Assembly (NCBI GenBank): GCA_903894155.1 | Contig: CAITPF010000014.1 | Span: forward strand, 1-49,272 | Source: an uncultured beta proteobacterium | Lineage (GTDB): Bacteria; Pseudomonadota; Gammaproteobacteria; Burkholderiales; Burkholderiaceae_B | Reading direction: 5' to 3' | Length of the DNA: 49,272 nt | Part shown: piece by piece, positions 17,506-26,373 of the stretch | How positions within the stretch are numbered: position 1 is the first letter of the stretch | Layout: each line of letters starts with the position of its first letter | Translations under genes and position numbers: made by a program | The notes under the pieces: model-generated | Told to the model about the DNA's origin: nothing | Database searches by the model: none | Seen by the model: the letters and a program-made list of their open reading frames with translations, nothing else

Positions 17506-18420
17506 TCAGTTGCCGCGAACGGCGCGTTGCAGCCAGCCAGGCATTGATGCCTGGTTGACGACCAGCACGCCGATCATCGTGACGAGCGTCCCGCCAAGGA
17601 TCATCGCGGTCAGGGGCTCGCCAAAGAGTATCCAGGCCATGATGGCGGTGGTCGGCGGCGTGAGGTACATCATGCTGCTCACCCGTGTGGCGCGCCCGTC
17701 GCGCAGCAGGATGAACCATAGAGTCATCGCGCCGATCGAGATCGGCCCGACGCCCCATGCCATGGCGCCGATCATCGGCGCAGTCCACTGAATTTCGCGC
17801 GTTTCGAACGCGAGCGCAAGGATCAGGCATAGCACCGCGCTGGTGGCGAACTGAACGACCGACCCGGTGCGCAAATCGAACGCGGGGCAGAATCGCTTCT
17901 GGTAGAGCGTGCCAAGTGTGATGGAAAACAGCCCCACGACGATGAAGGCGATGCTCACCGGCGTCAGCCCGTCGACGCTGATCTTTTCGAAGAGCACCAT
18001 CGCCACGCCGGCGATGCCCAGCAGCAGGCCCAACCACTGTCGCCGGGTGACGTGCTCGGCCACCAGCGAAGCCAGCACCGCAGTAAGGATCGGTTGCAGC
18101 CCGACGATCAGCGAGGACAGGCCCGCGGGCATGCCGAGCTTGATCGCTTCCCAAACGCCGCCGAGGTATCCGAACTGGAACAACGCGCCCGCGATCGCGA
18201 TGTGGCCTACCTGCCGCCACGAGGGCCATGGTGCCTTGAGCCAGATCACCACGGGCAGCATGCAGGCGACCACGGCAGCGAAGCGCAGGAAAAGGAACGT
18301 CATCGGTTCGGAATATGGCATGCCATAGCGCGCAATGATGAATCCCGTGCTCCAGATCAGGATGAAAATTGGCGCATAAAGTGCGGTATTGCCGTTATTC
18401 TTGCTGCTCATCCGCGGCAT
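17506..18420 (-). CDS. EamA/DMT superfamily transporter (RhaT-like)
   Basis: A 304-aa protein with ten predicted helices arranged as two EamA repeats (about 10-135 and 155-290), beginning ILIWSTGFIIARYGMPYSEP and ending LGGTLVTMIGVLVVNQ. Drug/metabolite transporters of this type export amino acids, purines or other metabolites; the substrate cannot be inferred. Two starts, ATG 18420 (MPRMSSKN) and ATG 18411, are equally plausible, and neither has a clear ribosome site. The gene is divergent from the MFS gene, with about 50 bases between starts that must hold both promoters. Confidence 0.85.
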   Translation of the reverse strand: MPRMSSKNNGNTALYAPIFILIWSTGFIIARYGMPYSEPMTFLFLRFAAVVACMLPVVIWLKAPWPSWRQVGHIAIAGALFQFGYLGGVWEAIKLGMPAGLSSLIVGLQPILTAVLASLVAEHVTRRQWLGLLLGIAGVAMVLFEKISVDGLTPVSIAFIVVGLFSITLGTLYQKRFCPAFDLRTGSVVQFATSAVLCLILALAFETREIQWTAPMIGAMAWGVGPISIGAMTLWFILLRDGRATRVSSMMYLTPPTTAIMAWILFGEPLTAMILGGTLVTMIGVLVVNQASMPGWLQRAVRGN

Positions 18421-18471
18421 GATATTACGGAAAGCCTGCGCTGACCTTTCATAACAATAAATCCGAGACCG

Positions 18472-19752
18472 ATGCACGCAGCCCATGCCCCCCAGGAACT
18501 GATCGATTCCCCCTACGCGTTGCGGCGGCTCATTGCGACGCTGCTGGTGATGACACTGGGCGCAACCGGAATGTATGTCGTTTCAGTGGTGTTGCCGCAG
18601 GTTCAGGCGGATTTCGGCGTGTCCCGCTCCGATGCTTCGTTGCCCTATACGCTGCTGATGGTGGGCTTTGGGGTCGGGGGTCTCTGGATGGGCCGAATTT
18701 CCGATCGCCACGGGGTCCACGTTGCGCTGATGCTCGGCGCCGCAGGCACGCTGGCCGGATTCGTCTGGGCTTCCAATGCGCAGGGGATCTGGAGCTTTGC
18801 GCTGGCACACGGGGTCATGCTCGGGTTTCTCGGTGCGGGCGCGACCTTCGCGCCGCTGGTTGCCGATACCTCCCTTTGGTGGAACCGCCGTCGGGGCATT
18901 GCCGTGGCGGTTTGCACCAGCGGCAACTACCTTGCCGGGGCCATCTGGCCACCGCTGGCACAGTTCGGTGTATCGACGGTGGGCTGGCGCCAGACGTACC
19001 TGATGATCGGCGTCGTTTGCGGCGCCGGGATGCTTCTGCTGGCGCTTGCCATGCGGCGGCGCCCGCCTATGGCTGTTGCTGCGAGCCACGGACGCATGCC
19101 GACACGGCAATCCGACCGGCCGTTCGGCCTGCGAATGGGCACCGCGCAGGCGCTGCTGTGCGCGGCCGCCGTTGGCTGTTGCCTCGCCATGGCCATGCCG
19201 CAGGTCCATATCGTCGCCTACTGTTCTGATCTCGGGTTCGGTCCGGCGCGTGGCGCCGAGATGCTGTCGCTGATGCTGGCATGCGGCATCGTGAGCCGTC
19301 TTGGCTCGGGGTTGATCTGCGACCGAATCGGCGGCGTGCGCACGCTTCTGCTCGGCTCGTTTCTGCAGGGGGTCGCCCTGCTGATGTTCATCCCTTTCAA
19401 CGGATTGGTCTCGCTTTACGTCATTTCCGCCATGTTCGGTCTTTTCCAGGGCGGCATCATCCCGGCCTACGCGATTATCGTTCGCGAGTATTTTCCGCCG
19501 CTCGAAGCCGGTCGACGGGTCGGCGCGGTGATGCTCGCCTCGCTGGGCGCGATGGCCCTGGGCGGCTGGGTTTCCGGCGCGATCTTCGACCTGACCGGTT
19601 CCTATCGCCTTGCAGTGCTCAACGGGGTTTTCTGGAACGCCGTCAACCTGGCCATCGCCTTTTGGCTGTATTTGCGTGCGCGGGCGCAGGAATCGGCGCA
19701 GTCAGCTTCGACGAACCCTATAATTCGGCAGAATTTTCCCCAACAATCCTGA
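18472..19752 (+). CDS. MFS transporter (oxalate/formate antiporter- or MCT-like)
   Basis: A 426-aa permease with twelve predicted helices. GLWMGRISDRHG in loop 2-3 is the MFS signature, and DTSLWWNRRRGIAVAVCTSGNYLAGAI around helix 4-5 is characteristic of the monocarboxylate/oxalate-formate antiporter branch. A central cytoplasmic loop covers about 200-225. Substrates of this branch are organic anions, so a carboxylate is a reasonable guess and no more. It stands 12 bases before a sodium/solute symporter on the same strand, so the two transporters are probably co-transcribed. Confidence 0.85.
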   Translation: MHAAHAPQELIDSPYALRRLIATLLVMTLGATGMYVVSVVLPQVQADFGVSRSDASLPYTLLMVGFGVGGLWMGRISDRHGVHVALMLGAAGTLAGFVWASNAQGIWSFALAHGVMLGFLGAGATFAPLVADTSLWWNRRRGIAVAVCTSGNYLAGAIWPPLAQFGVSTVGWRQTYLMIGVVCGAGMLLLALAMRRRPPMAVAASHGRMPTRQSDRPFGLRMGTAQALLCAAAVGCCLAMAMPQVHIVAYCSDLGFGPARGAEMLSLMLACGIVSRLGSGLICDRIGGVRTLLLGSFLQGVALLMFIPFNGLVSLYVISAMFGLFQGGIIPAYAIIVREYFPPLEAGRRVGAVMLASLGAMALGGWVSGAIFDLTGSYRLAVLNGVFWNAVNLAIAFWLYLRARAQESAQSASTNPIIRQNFPQQS

Positions 19753-19764
19753 ACTGTCTGCGCG

Positions 19765-21177
19765 ATGCTGCTCTGGTTTGTCATCCTCTATTGGGTAATT
19801 TCAGTCGGTATCGGGTTATGGGCAGCCCTCAGGGTGCGCAACACGGCTGATTTCGCTGCGGCGGGCCACAGCCTTCCGCTGCCGATCGTGACAGCCACGG
19901 TGTTTGCCACCTGGTTCGGATCGGAAACCGTGCTCGGGATTCCGGCCACGTTTCTCAAGGAAGGCCTTGGCGGCATCGTTGCGGATCCCTTCGGATCATC
20001 GCTGTGCCTCATCCTGGTCGGCCTGTTCTTCGCGCGTCACCTCTATAACCGCAAGATGCTGACCATCGGCGATTTCTTTCGCGAAAAGTATGGTCGAACA
20101 GTCGAGATCCTGATTACGCTTTGCATCGTGACGTCGTACCTCGGCTGGGTCGCGGCCCAGATCAAGGCGCTCGGCCTGGTCTTCAACGTGGTGTCTGAGG
20201 GTGCCCTTTCGCAAACGGCGGGGATGGTGATCGGCGCCTCGAGCGTGCTCATCTATACGTTGTTCGGCGGCATGTGGGCGGTTGCCATCACCGACTTTTT
20301 CCAGATGATCATTATCGTGGTCGGGATGCTCTACATCGGTGGTGAAATGGCCGGGCAGTCTGGCGGAATCGGCGTCGTGATCGAGCACGCGGCGGCGGCG
20401 GGCAAACTCAACTTCTTCCCGGACTTCAATCTGGCCGCGATCCTCGGCTTTGTCGCGGCACTCGTGACGATGATGCTGGGCTCCATCCCGCAGCAGGATG
20501 TCTTTCAGCGCATTACGTCATCACGCAACGCCAACATCGCCGTTCAGGCCGCCGTGCTCGGGGGCGTGCTTTACTTCATCTTTGCATTCGTGCCGTTGTT
20601 TCTGGCGTATTCGGCCACGATGATCAACCCGGATCTGGTGGCGCAGTACCTTGAATCCGATGCCCAGATGATCCTGCCCAAACTCATCATGGGCCATGCC
20701 CCGATGTTTGCGCAGATCATGTTTTTCGGCGCGCTGCTTTCCGCGATCAAGAGCTGTGCGAGCGCGACGCTGCTTGCGCCATCGGTCACCTTTGCCGAAA
20801 ATATCGTGCGAGGGTTGTTCCGGCACCTCACCGATCGGGCGCTGCTCAGGATCATGCGGATCACGGTGCTGGTCTTCACCGTCATCGTCACGCTCTTTGC
20901 GATGAATTCGCAGCTCTCAATTTTCAAGATGGTCGAGAGCGCCTATAAGGTCACGCTCGTGGCGGCATTCGTTCCGCTCGCGTTTGGCGTCTACTGGTCG
21001 CGCGCCAACTCGCTGGGGGGGCTGCTCGCCGTGCTGGGCGGCCTGGTGACCTGGATCAGTTGCGAGATGCTGGTGCCCGCCGCAATCCTTCCGCCGCAAC
21101 TGGCAGGCCTTATTGCGAGCGTGGCCGGTATGCTGCTCGGCGGGCTGGTGCCCCGCGCGCAATTGCGTTCAACCTGA
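19765..21177 (+). CDS. Sodium:solute symporter family protein (SSS)
   Basis: A 470-aa protein with about thirteen helices of the PutP/PanF/SGLT family. Typical segments are TVFATWFGSETVLGIPATF near 47-66, LTIGDFFREKYGRT in loop 3-4, YTLFGGMWAVAITDFFQMII (the SSS signature) near 165-185, and SIPQQDVFQRITSSRN. The family couples Na+ entry to uptake of amino acids, carboxylates or vitamins; the substrate here is unknown. It follows the MFS gene after 12 bases. A short GCTGGC/GCCAGC hairpin at 21224-21239 lies between it and the convergent DUF1330 gene. Confidence 0.88.
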   Translation: MLLWFVILYWVISVGIGLWAALRVRNTADFAAAGHSLPLPIVTATVFATWFGSETVLGIPATFLKEGLGGIVADPFGSSLCLILVGLFFARHLYNRKMLTIGDFFREKYGRTVEILITLCIVTSYLGWVAAQIKALGLVFNVVSEGALSQTAGMVIGASSVLIYTLFGGMWAVAITDFFQMIIIVVGMLYIGGEMAGQSGGIGVVIEHAAAAGKLNFFPDFNLAAILGFVAALVTMMLGSIPQQDVFQRITSSRNANIAVQAAVLGGVLYFIFAFVPLFLAYSATMINPDLVAQYLESDAQMILPKLIMGHAPMFAQIMFFGALLSAIKSCASATLLAPSVTFAENIVRGLFRHLTDRALLRIMRITVLVFTVIVTLFAMNSQLSIFKMVESAYKVTLVAAFVPLAFGVYWSRANSLGGLLAVLGGLVTWISCEMLVPAAILPPQLAGLIASVAGMLLGGLVPRAQLRST

Positions 21178-21223
21178 GTCCCGCCTGGCGCTTTCACGCG
21201 GTCGCGGCAAACGGATCCCGTTG

Positions 21224-21239
21224 GCTGGCGGCTGCCAGC
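21224..21239. terminator. Short hairpin between convergent genes
   Basis: GCTGGC (21224-21229) pairs with GCCAGC (21234-21239) around a four-base loop, just before the stop codon of the minus-strand DUF1330 gene and 47 bases past the symporter stop. Stem is short and no T-run follows, so termination is only a suggestion. Confidence 0.25.
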
Positions 21240-21529
21240 TAAATGCCCTCGACCACGATCGTCGATCGTCGGGCAGACATTTTGCTGATCTTGAGTACTT
21301 CCTGGTACTCGGGTGATTCGTAGAACCGGTTGGCGGTCGCGCTGTCCGGAAAACGCAGCAGCACGATGCGCGTCGGGGTCCAGAGGTCGGTTTCCAGCAA
21401 GGTCAGGTTTCCGCCCCGGGCGAGGTACTCGCCCCCCCATTGCTCCACGAGCGGCTTGGCCTTCAGCTTGTACTGCTCGTAAAGCTCCGGATTGTCGAGC
21501 AGGCAATCGACGATCATGTAGGCGGCCAT
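21239..21529 (-). CDS. DUF1330 domain protein
   Basis: A 96-aa protein with the ferredoxin-like (dimeric alpha-beta barrel) pattern of DUF1330: MAAYMIVDCLLDNPELYEQY, then YLARGGNLTLLETDLWTPTR and the conserved LLRFPDSATANRFYESPEYQ. Members are small cytosolic dimers related to EthD and ABM proteins, mostly without known reaction. The start at 21529 (MAAYM) has the expected length; the frame upstream to 21577 is unlikely to be translated. No catabolic partner is next to it. Confidence 0.88.
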   Translation of the reverse strand: MAAYMIVDCLLDNPELYEQYKLKAKPLVEQWGGEYLARGGNLTLLETDLWTPTRIVLLRFPDSATANRFYESPEYQEVLKISKMSARRSTIVVEGI

Positions 21530-21596
21530 GGAGACTCCATTCGTGAAAGATGAGGGATGGCCCGCGTGACGACTCACGCCTGGCCGCGCATCGGGC

Positions 21597-22067
21597 CTAT
21601 TCGACGGCCTTGGTCATTTGAACCAGATTCTGCATGAGCTTGTAGGTTTCGTCATCGACCACGTCGCGTTTGCGCACCTGGGCGACTTCGGTGATGCTGA
21701 CCGGGACGATGTAAAGCGCGTAGGTGCGCGCGACCACGCGCACCTCGCTGCCGCGGGGCAACAAGTCAAAGACGATCTGTTCCTTGATGTTGGAGGCATA
21801 TTCGTCGTTGACGACTCGGTTGAGCATCTCGTCGCGGTAGTAATCGTCGGTCGTGCGGGTACAAGTCACCGAGAACTCCGTCGTCTGGACACGCAAGCCC
21901 TTTTTCGAGCAGGCGGCCATCAGCTGGGTTTTGGCGTCGCCTGTGCTGGTCGCGTTGAACGTGGCGAGTAACGGGCGGGAAGGCGGCGCGGTGGGGGTAG
22001 ACGACCCGCAACCCGCCAGAACAACGGTGGCGAGGGCGGCACTCAACCATATTGGAAATTTGCACAT
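21597..22067 (-). CDS. Putative outer-membrane lipoprotein of unknown function
   Basis: A 156-aa protein with a lipoprotein signal (MCKFPIWLSAALATVVLAGC, lipobox LAGC, Cys20), a Ser/Thr/Pro linker, and a mature part with two Cys (about 60 and 76) that may form a disulfide. The mature part has alternating beta strands, such as EVRVVARTYALYIVPV, and no recognised catalytic motif. An ATG eight codons upstream (22091) is also in frame, but 22067 places the signal correctly. I do not recognise the family. It stands alone between DUF1330 and the SDR operon. Confidence 0.72.
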   Translation of the reverse strand: MCKFPIWLSAALATVVLAGCGSSTPTAPPSRPLLATFNATSTGDAKTQLMAACSKKGLRVQTTEFSVTCTRTTDDYYRDEMLNRVVNDEYASNIKEQIVFDLLPRGSEVRVVARTYALYIVPVSITEVAQVRKRDVVDDETYKLMQNLVQMTKAVE

Positions 22068-22202
22068 GAGCGATGGCACCAGGGGGAACACTGAGAGTCT
22101 ATACCAATGACGGATCGCAACTGTCGACGCGTGCCTCGCTCTGGACGACGGGGCTTGCCGTGTACCTGGTCACCTGGCCACCTTACGCTACCTGCAAGGA
22201 CA

Positions 22203-22976
22203 CTAGCCCATGACCTCGCCGCCGTTGACGTCCAGCGTCACGCCGGTAATGAAGGCCGCGTCGTCCGAGGCGAGAAAGGCGATCGCGCCGGCAACGTCTT
22301 CGGCCTCGGCATGGCGCCTGAGCGGAATGGATTGCAGCAGCCGCGCACGCTCCTCAGGCGTCTTTCGCGACTCCCACCGGGCTCGCGTGCGCGCAGTCAT
22401 GACCAGGCCCGGGCATACGCAATTGACGGTGATGCCGATCGGGCCGAACTCCATCGCCAACTGTCGGGTCATGGCGCTGATCGCGCCTTTGGACGCCGCG
22501 TAATTTGCCCCGGCGACCAGGCTGCCGAACCGGCCTGCCTTGGAGCCGACGTTGACGATGCGCCCGCCCCCGCCCGCGCGCATGTGGGCGATGGCCTTGC
22601 GGCATGCGCGTACAGTGCCCATGACATTGAGCTCCAGCAGGCGGTGCCAGTCCTCGTCGGATTCCTGTTCGAACTGATAGGGGGTCTGCAGCGATCCGCC
22701 CGCGTTGTTGACCAGGATGTCGAGGCGGCCATCGCTCGCCTGCGCGGTGTCGATGGCATCGCCCACAGCGTGCGCGTCGGCGGAATCGGCCTGCAGCTTT
22801 CGCAACGTGAGTCCGGCGCGGGCTGCCTCGGCCAGGGCTTCGTCCAGCGTGACGGCATCGCGACCGGTGATCCACACGCTCGCACCCTCCGCAGCAAGCC
22901 GGATGGCGCTGGCACGTCCTATCCCGCTCGCCCCGCCATTGATGAACGCAGTGCGTCCCGTGAGGCGTTGCGTCAC
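22203..22976 (-). CDS. Short-chain dehydrogenase/reductase
   Basis: A 257-aa classical SDR. The NAD(P)-binding motif N-G-G-A-S-G-I-G lies at 13-20, NNAG at 90-93, and the catalytic Ser145, Tyr159 and Lys163 (YAASK) are all present. R39-D40 after the second strand favours NADP, or a mixed preference. The C-terminus AAFITGVTLDVNGGEVMG is typical. The start lies only three bases after the stop of the molybdenum hydroxylase beta subunit, so it belongs to the iorA-iorB transcript and probably acts on the same substrate route. The substrate itself is unknown. Confidence 0.9.
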   Translation of the reverse strand: MTQRLTGRTAFINGGASGIGRASAIRLAAEGASVWITGRDAVTLDEALAEAARAGLTLRKLQADSADAHAVGDAIDTAQASDGRLDILVNNAGGSLQTPYQFEQESDEDWHRLLELNVMGTVRACRKAIAHMRAGGGGRIVNVGSKAGRFGSLVAGANYAASKGAISAMTRQLAMEFGPIGITVNCVCPGLVMTARTRARWESRKTPEERARLLQSIPLRRHAEAEDVAGAIAFLASDDAAFITGVTLDVNGGEVMG

Positions 22977-22979
22977 AGG

Positions 22980-25196
22980 CTATACCAGCGTCAGGCCGTG
23001 CTTGCGCAGCGGAAGTTCGCGACGCGGGATTCCGGTCGCGGCGAAAATCGCATTGATCACCGCGGGCCCGACGACGCAGATCGTCGGCTCGCCCACGCCG
23101 CCCCAGAAGTCGTACGTCGGCACGAGCACGCACTCCACCTTGGGAATATCCTTGAGCCTGGCGAGCGGGTAGGTATTGAAGTTTTGCTCCTTGACCGCGC
23201 CGTTCTCGATCGTGATGTCCTCGTTGAACGTGGCCGAAAGCGCCATGCCGACCGATCCCTCGATCTGCGCCTTGACCTGCGACGGGTTCACGAAGTGGCC
23301 CGAGTTCAGCGCAAAGACCATGCGGTGAACTTTGACTTCGCCGTTGGGCGAAACCGACACCTCGGCGGTCGCTGCGGAGTAACTGCCATAGCCCATGAAT
23401 TGCGCAATGCCGCGATGGCGTCCCGCGGGCAGCGGCTTGCCCCAGTCGCCTTTTGCAGCCACCGCGTCAAGGACGGCAAGATGCTTGGGGCGCTCCTTCA
23501 TCAGTGCCCGGCGGAATTCCAGCGAGTCCCGGCCCGCCGCCTTTGCGCACTCTTCGATGAAACACTCCATGTAGATGCCGTTCTGGTTCGTATTCACGCC
23601 GCGCCACGGTCCGACCGGAACGTGCGTATTGCGCATGACGTATTCCGTGAGGAGTGCAGGGAACGTATAGCCGAGCTGGGCGTCGCCGGGTTCGGCGTAG
23701 TAGCCCTGCAGCTGACGAACGTCTTTATTGTTCTTGATCGCCATCGGTGCGAGGAAGGCATTGATCGACTGGCCAGATACCCGGACCTGGAAGCCCGTGA
23801 CGTTGCCCTTGTCGTCAAGCCCGCATGCAAGCTTGGCCATGCCGATCGGGCGATAGAAGTCGTGCGTCATGTCCTCTTCACGGCTCCACACCATTTTGAT
23901 CGGCGTGTCCGGGAACTGTTTGGCGATCGCCACCGCCTGGTGCAGGTAATCCTGCGTGGCGCCTCGCCGGCCGAGACCGCCGCCCAGGTCCATCGTGTGG
24001 ACGTCGCAGTTAGCGAGCGGCTTGCCGCTGGCCTCGGACAGCACGGCAAGGGATGCCTCGGCGTTTTGCGTCGGCACCCATGCCTCGGCGCCATTGGCCG
24101 TGATCTTGACCGTGCAGTTCATCGGCTCCATCGTGGTGTGCGCCACGAACGGCGTGTAATAGACGGCTTCGACCTTCTTCGCGGCCGAGGCGATTGCCCC
24201 CGGCGCGTCGCCTTCCTTGCGCTGCCAGAAATCCCCGTCGGCATCGAGACCCTCGCGCAGTTGCGCGGCGATCGTGTTGCTCGAGACCTTGGCATTGGGC
24301 CCGAGATCCCAGTCGATGGGCAGGTTTTCGAGTGCGTTCTTGGCACGCCACCAGGTATCGGCCACGACGGCAACGGCGTTGTCGCTGACTTTCACCACGC
24401 CCTTGACGCCACGCGTGGATTTCACTTTCGATTCGTCGAAGCTGACCAGCTTGCCGCCGAAGACCGGGCAGCTTTTGATCGCCGCGCACAGCATGCCGGG
24501 CAGGCGCAGGTCAATGCTGTAGACCTTGGTGCCGTTGACCTTGTTTGCGGTATCAAGCCGCTTGACCGCGGTACCGGCGATGGTCCAATCCTGCGGCTTT
24601 TTCAGCGTAATTGACTTGGGATCCGGCGGGGTCAGCTTCGCCGCCGCGTCGGCTACCTTGCCGTAGGTCGTCTTGCGACCGGACGCGGCGTGGGTAATCG
24701 TGCCCTTGGAGACCTTCAGCTCACTGACGGGCACCTTCCATTGATCGGCTGCCGCTTGCAACAGCATCATGCGTGCCGCCGCGCCACCGCGCCGGATGTA
24801 GTCCTGCGATTCGCGGATACCCCGGCTGCCGCCTGTGGCCATGGCACCCCATGCCCGCTGACGCGCGAGGTTCTGGCCGGCGGTCGGCTGTTGCGTCGTG
24901 ACCTTGTTCCAGTCACATTCGAGCTCCTCGGCGACAAGCTGCGCGAGGCCGGTGCGGGTGCCCTGGCCCATTTCCGAGCGCACGGTACGGATCACGACGG
25001 TGTCGTCAGGTTTGACGACCACCCAGACGTTGACTTCATCAGGCACCTTGAGCGGCACGGTGCCCTGTGCGGCAGCTGAAAACGGCAATGCGATACCGAG
25101 GGAGAACCCTGCGCCCGCGCTTGCTGTGCCGACGATGAAGCGCCGGCGGGACTGGTTGACGGACTTGCGTGGTGTGCGGATGGAAGACTGGTTCAT
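22980..25196 (-). CDS. iorB: Isoquinoline 1-oxidoreductase-like beta subunit (Mo-binding, Tat-exported)
   Basis: A 738-aa molybdenum-cofactor subunit of the xanthine oxidase family, IorB branch. The N-terminus has a Tat signal, S-R-R-R-F-I at 16-21 followed by a hydrophobic stretch and AAA-Q near 43. Cofactor motifs include MGQGTRTGLAQLVAEELE, GGGLGRRGATQDYLHQAV and GPWRGVNTNQNGIYMECFIEE, with the C-terminal GGVGEPTICVVGPAVINAIF containing the catalytic Glu (GVGE). With the alpha subunit it would hydroxylate an N-heterocycle or oxidise an aldehyde in the periplasm. Substrate not assignable. It sits ten bases after iorA. No cytochrome c subunit or Mo-insertion chaperone is adjacent. Confidence 0.9.
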   Translation of the reverse strand: MNQSSIRTPRKSVNQSRRRFIVGTASAGAGFSLGIALPFSAAAQGTVPLKVPDEVNVWVVVKPDDTVVIRTVRSEMGQGTRTGLAQLVAEELECDWNKVTTQQPTAGQNLARQRAWGAMATGGSRGIRESQDYIRRGGAAARMMLLQAAADQWKVPVSELKVSKGTITHAASGRKTTYGKVADAAAKLTPPDPKSITLKKPQDWTIAGTAVKRLDTANKVNGTKVYSIDLRLPGMLCAAIKSCPVFGGKLVSFDESKVKSTRGVKGVVKVSDNAVAVVADTWWRAKNALENLPIDWDLGPNAKVSSNTIAAQLREGLDADGDFWQRKEGDAPGAIASAAKKVEAVYYTPFVAHTTMEPMNCTVKITANGAEAWVPTQNAEASLAVLSEASGKPLANCDVHTMDLGGGLGRRGATQDYLHQAVAIAKQFPDTPIKMVWSREEDMTHDFYRPIGMAKLACGLDDKGNVTGFQVRVSGQSINAFLAPMAIKNNKDVRQLQGYYAEPGDAQLGYTFPALLTEYVMRNTHVPVGPWRGVNTNQNGIYMECFIEECAKAAGRDSLEFRRALMKERPKHLAVLDAVAAKGDWGKPLPAGRHRGIAQFMGYGSYSAATAEVSVSPNGEVKVHRMVFALNSGHFVNPSQVKAQIEGSVGMALSATFNEDITIENGAVKEQNFNTYPLARLKDIPKVECVLVPTYDFWGGVGEPTICVVGPAVINAIFAATGIPRRELPLRKHGLTLV

Positions 25197-25206
25197 GATC
25201 GACCCC

Positions 25207-25710
25207 TTACGCTTTCGCCTTGGCCACGCCGGTGCTGGCGTATTCTTTCAGGACGTCGGCCAGTTGTTTCTGGCCGGCGGCAACGTGAATGCCATCGCGG
25301 ATGCGCTGGTACGTCCCGCAGCGGCAAATATTGGTCATGGCAGCGTCGATGTCGGCATCGGTTGGCTTGGGCACGCGCTTGAGCAAGGCGACTGCCGCCA
25401 TGATCTGCCCGGATTGGCAGTAGCCGCACTGGGGGATATCGAGGGCGAGCCAGGCCTTCTGGACCGCGTGGCTCGCATCCTTGGAGATACCCTCGATCGT
25501 CGTGACCTTCTGGCCTGCGGCGGCCGATACCGGTATTGAACAGGATCGCACGAGTTCGCCATTGAGCTGCACGGAGCACGCACCGCACTGGGCGACGCCG
25601 CAACCGTACTTGGTGCCAGTCAGGCCCACCATTTCCCGTAGCGCCCATAAGAGCGGCATGTCGGGTTCGACATCGACGGAGTACGCGACCCCATTCACGT
25701 TGAGTTCCAT
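25207..25710 (-). CDS. iorA: Isoquinoline 1-oxidoreductase-like alpha subunit ([2Fe-2S])
   Basis: A 167-aa small subunit with two [2Fe-2S] centres. Plant-ferredoxin-type ligands are Cys37, Cys42, Cys45 and Cys57 (CGVAQCGAC...C); the alpha-helical second domain has Cys95, Cys98, Cys129 and Cys131 (CGYCQSG and CRCGTY). It passes electrons from the molybdenum site of the beta subunit to an acceptor. It has no signal of its own, so it is presumably carried out with the Tat-tagged beta subunit. It heads the operon iorA-iorB-SDR; two 21-base tandem repeats lie 58-99 bases upstream. Confidence 0.93.
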   Translation of the reverse strand: MELNVNGVAYSVDVEPDMPLLWALREMVGLTGTKYGCGVAQCGACSVQLNGELVRSCSIPVSAAAGQKVTTIEGISKDASHAVQKAWLALDIPQCGYCQSGQIMAAVALLKRVPKPTDADIDAAMTNICRCGTYQRIRDGIHVAAGQKQLADVLKEYASTGVAKAKA

Positions 25711-25767
25711 CGTCCGGCTCCTGAGTGATGTGGAAACGGGTGCAGATTATCAGAGAGTCTTACAAAA

Positions 25768-25809
25768 TGACACATGTACGGGTGCATTTGACACATGTAC
25801 GGGCGCATT
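25768..25809. repeat. Two tandem 21-bp repeats in front of iorA (possible operator)
   Basis: Copies at 25768-25788 and 25789-25809 read TGACACATGTACGGG followed by TGCATT or CGCATT, with one mismatch. Each contains the palindrome ACATGT. The 21-base period is two helix turns, so two protein dimers would bind the same face. The repeats lie in the divergent interval between iorA and the YdcZ-like gene, a suitable place for a regulator of the hydroxylase operon; no regulator gene is next to it. Confidence 0.6.
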
Positions 25810-25896
25810 TCTGACCGCGCTGCATTGCACAAATACGCCCGTTATCTCCAGCGTGAATTACCATGCGCGCTGGCGACAACAGCAAGGGTGCTGAGA

Positions 25897-26352
25897 ATGA
25901 TTTCAATGAGATACGCATTGTGGTCGGCGGCGGCCGGGGCCCTGATACCGGTCATGGCGGTGCTCAACGCCCGCCTCGGACGCTCGCTCGGGGATCCGCT
26001 GCACGCGCCGGTGATTCTGTTTGGTGTCGGGCTGCTCGCGTGCGTTGCCGTGTCGCTGGCATTGACGGGCGCGCTGCCGACGCCTGCAAAGCTAGTCTCC
26101 GTGCAGCCTGCGGATCTTGCGGGCGGTCTGATCGTTGCCTTTTACGTGGTGAGTGCCACGCTGGTGGCGCCGCGATTCGGCGTGGGCAACCTGATCCTGT
26201 TTGCGATGGTCGCCCAAATCGTCTTTTCTGCGGCCATCGACCATTACGGACTTCTGGGGGTCCCTGTCCGGCCGGTCAGTGTCGTGCGGATTGGCGGCCT
26301 GCTGCTGATGACGGCCGGGCTTGTCATCACGCAGTTTGCCAATTCCAAATGA
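25897..26352 (+). CDS. DMT family transporter (YdcZ/DUF606-like)
   Basis: A 151-aa membrane protein with five predicted helices, reading ALIPVMAVLNARLGRSLGDP near 12-31, the DUF606/YdcZ pattern with conserved N-A and L-G. These half-size members of the drug/metabolite superfamily usually pair as dimers and have no proven substrate. The ATG at 25897 has AAGGGTG nine bases upstream and gives the family length, so the longer frame from 25795 through the tandem repeats is rejected. Divergent from iorA. Confidence 0.82.
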   Translation: MISMRYALWSAAAGALIPVMAVLNARLGRSLGDPLHAPVILFGVGLLACVAVSLALTGALPTPAKLVSVQPADLAGGLIVAFYVVSATLVAPRFGVGNLILFAMVAQIVFSAAIDHYGLLGVPVRPVSVVRIGGLLLMTAGLVITQFANSK

Positions 26353-26373
26353 GCGATCGGGGATGCGCCTCTG

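Noticed and set aside
22107-24614. 835-codon plus-strand frame opposite iorB and the SDR gene
   Set aside because: High-GC antisense shadow: the minus strand encodes recognisable SDR and molybdenum hydroxylase with all key residues.
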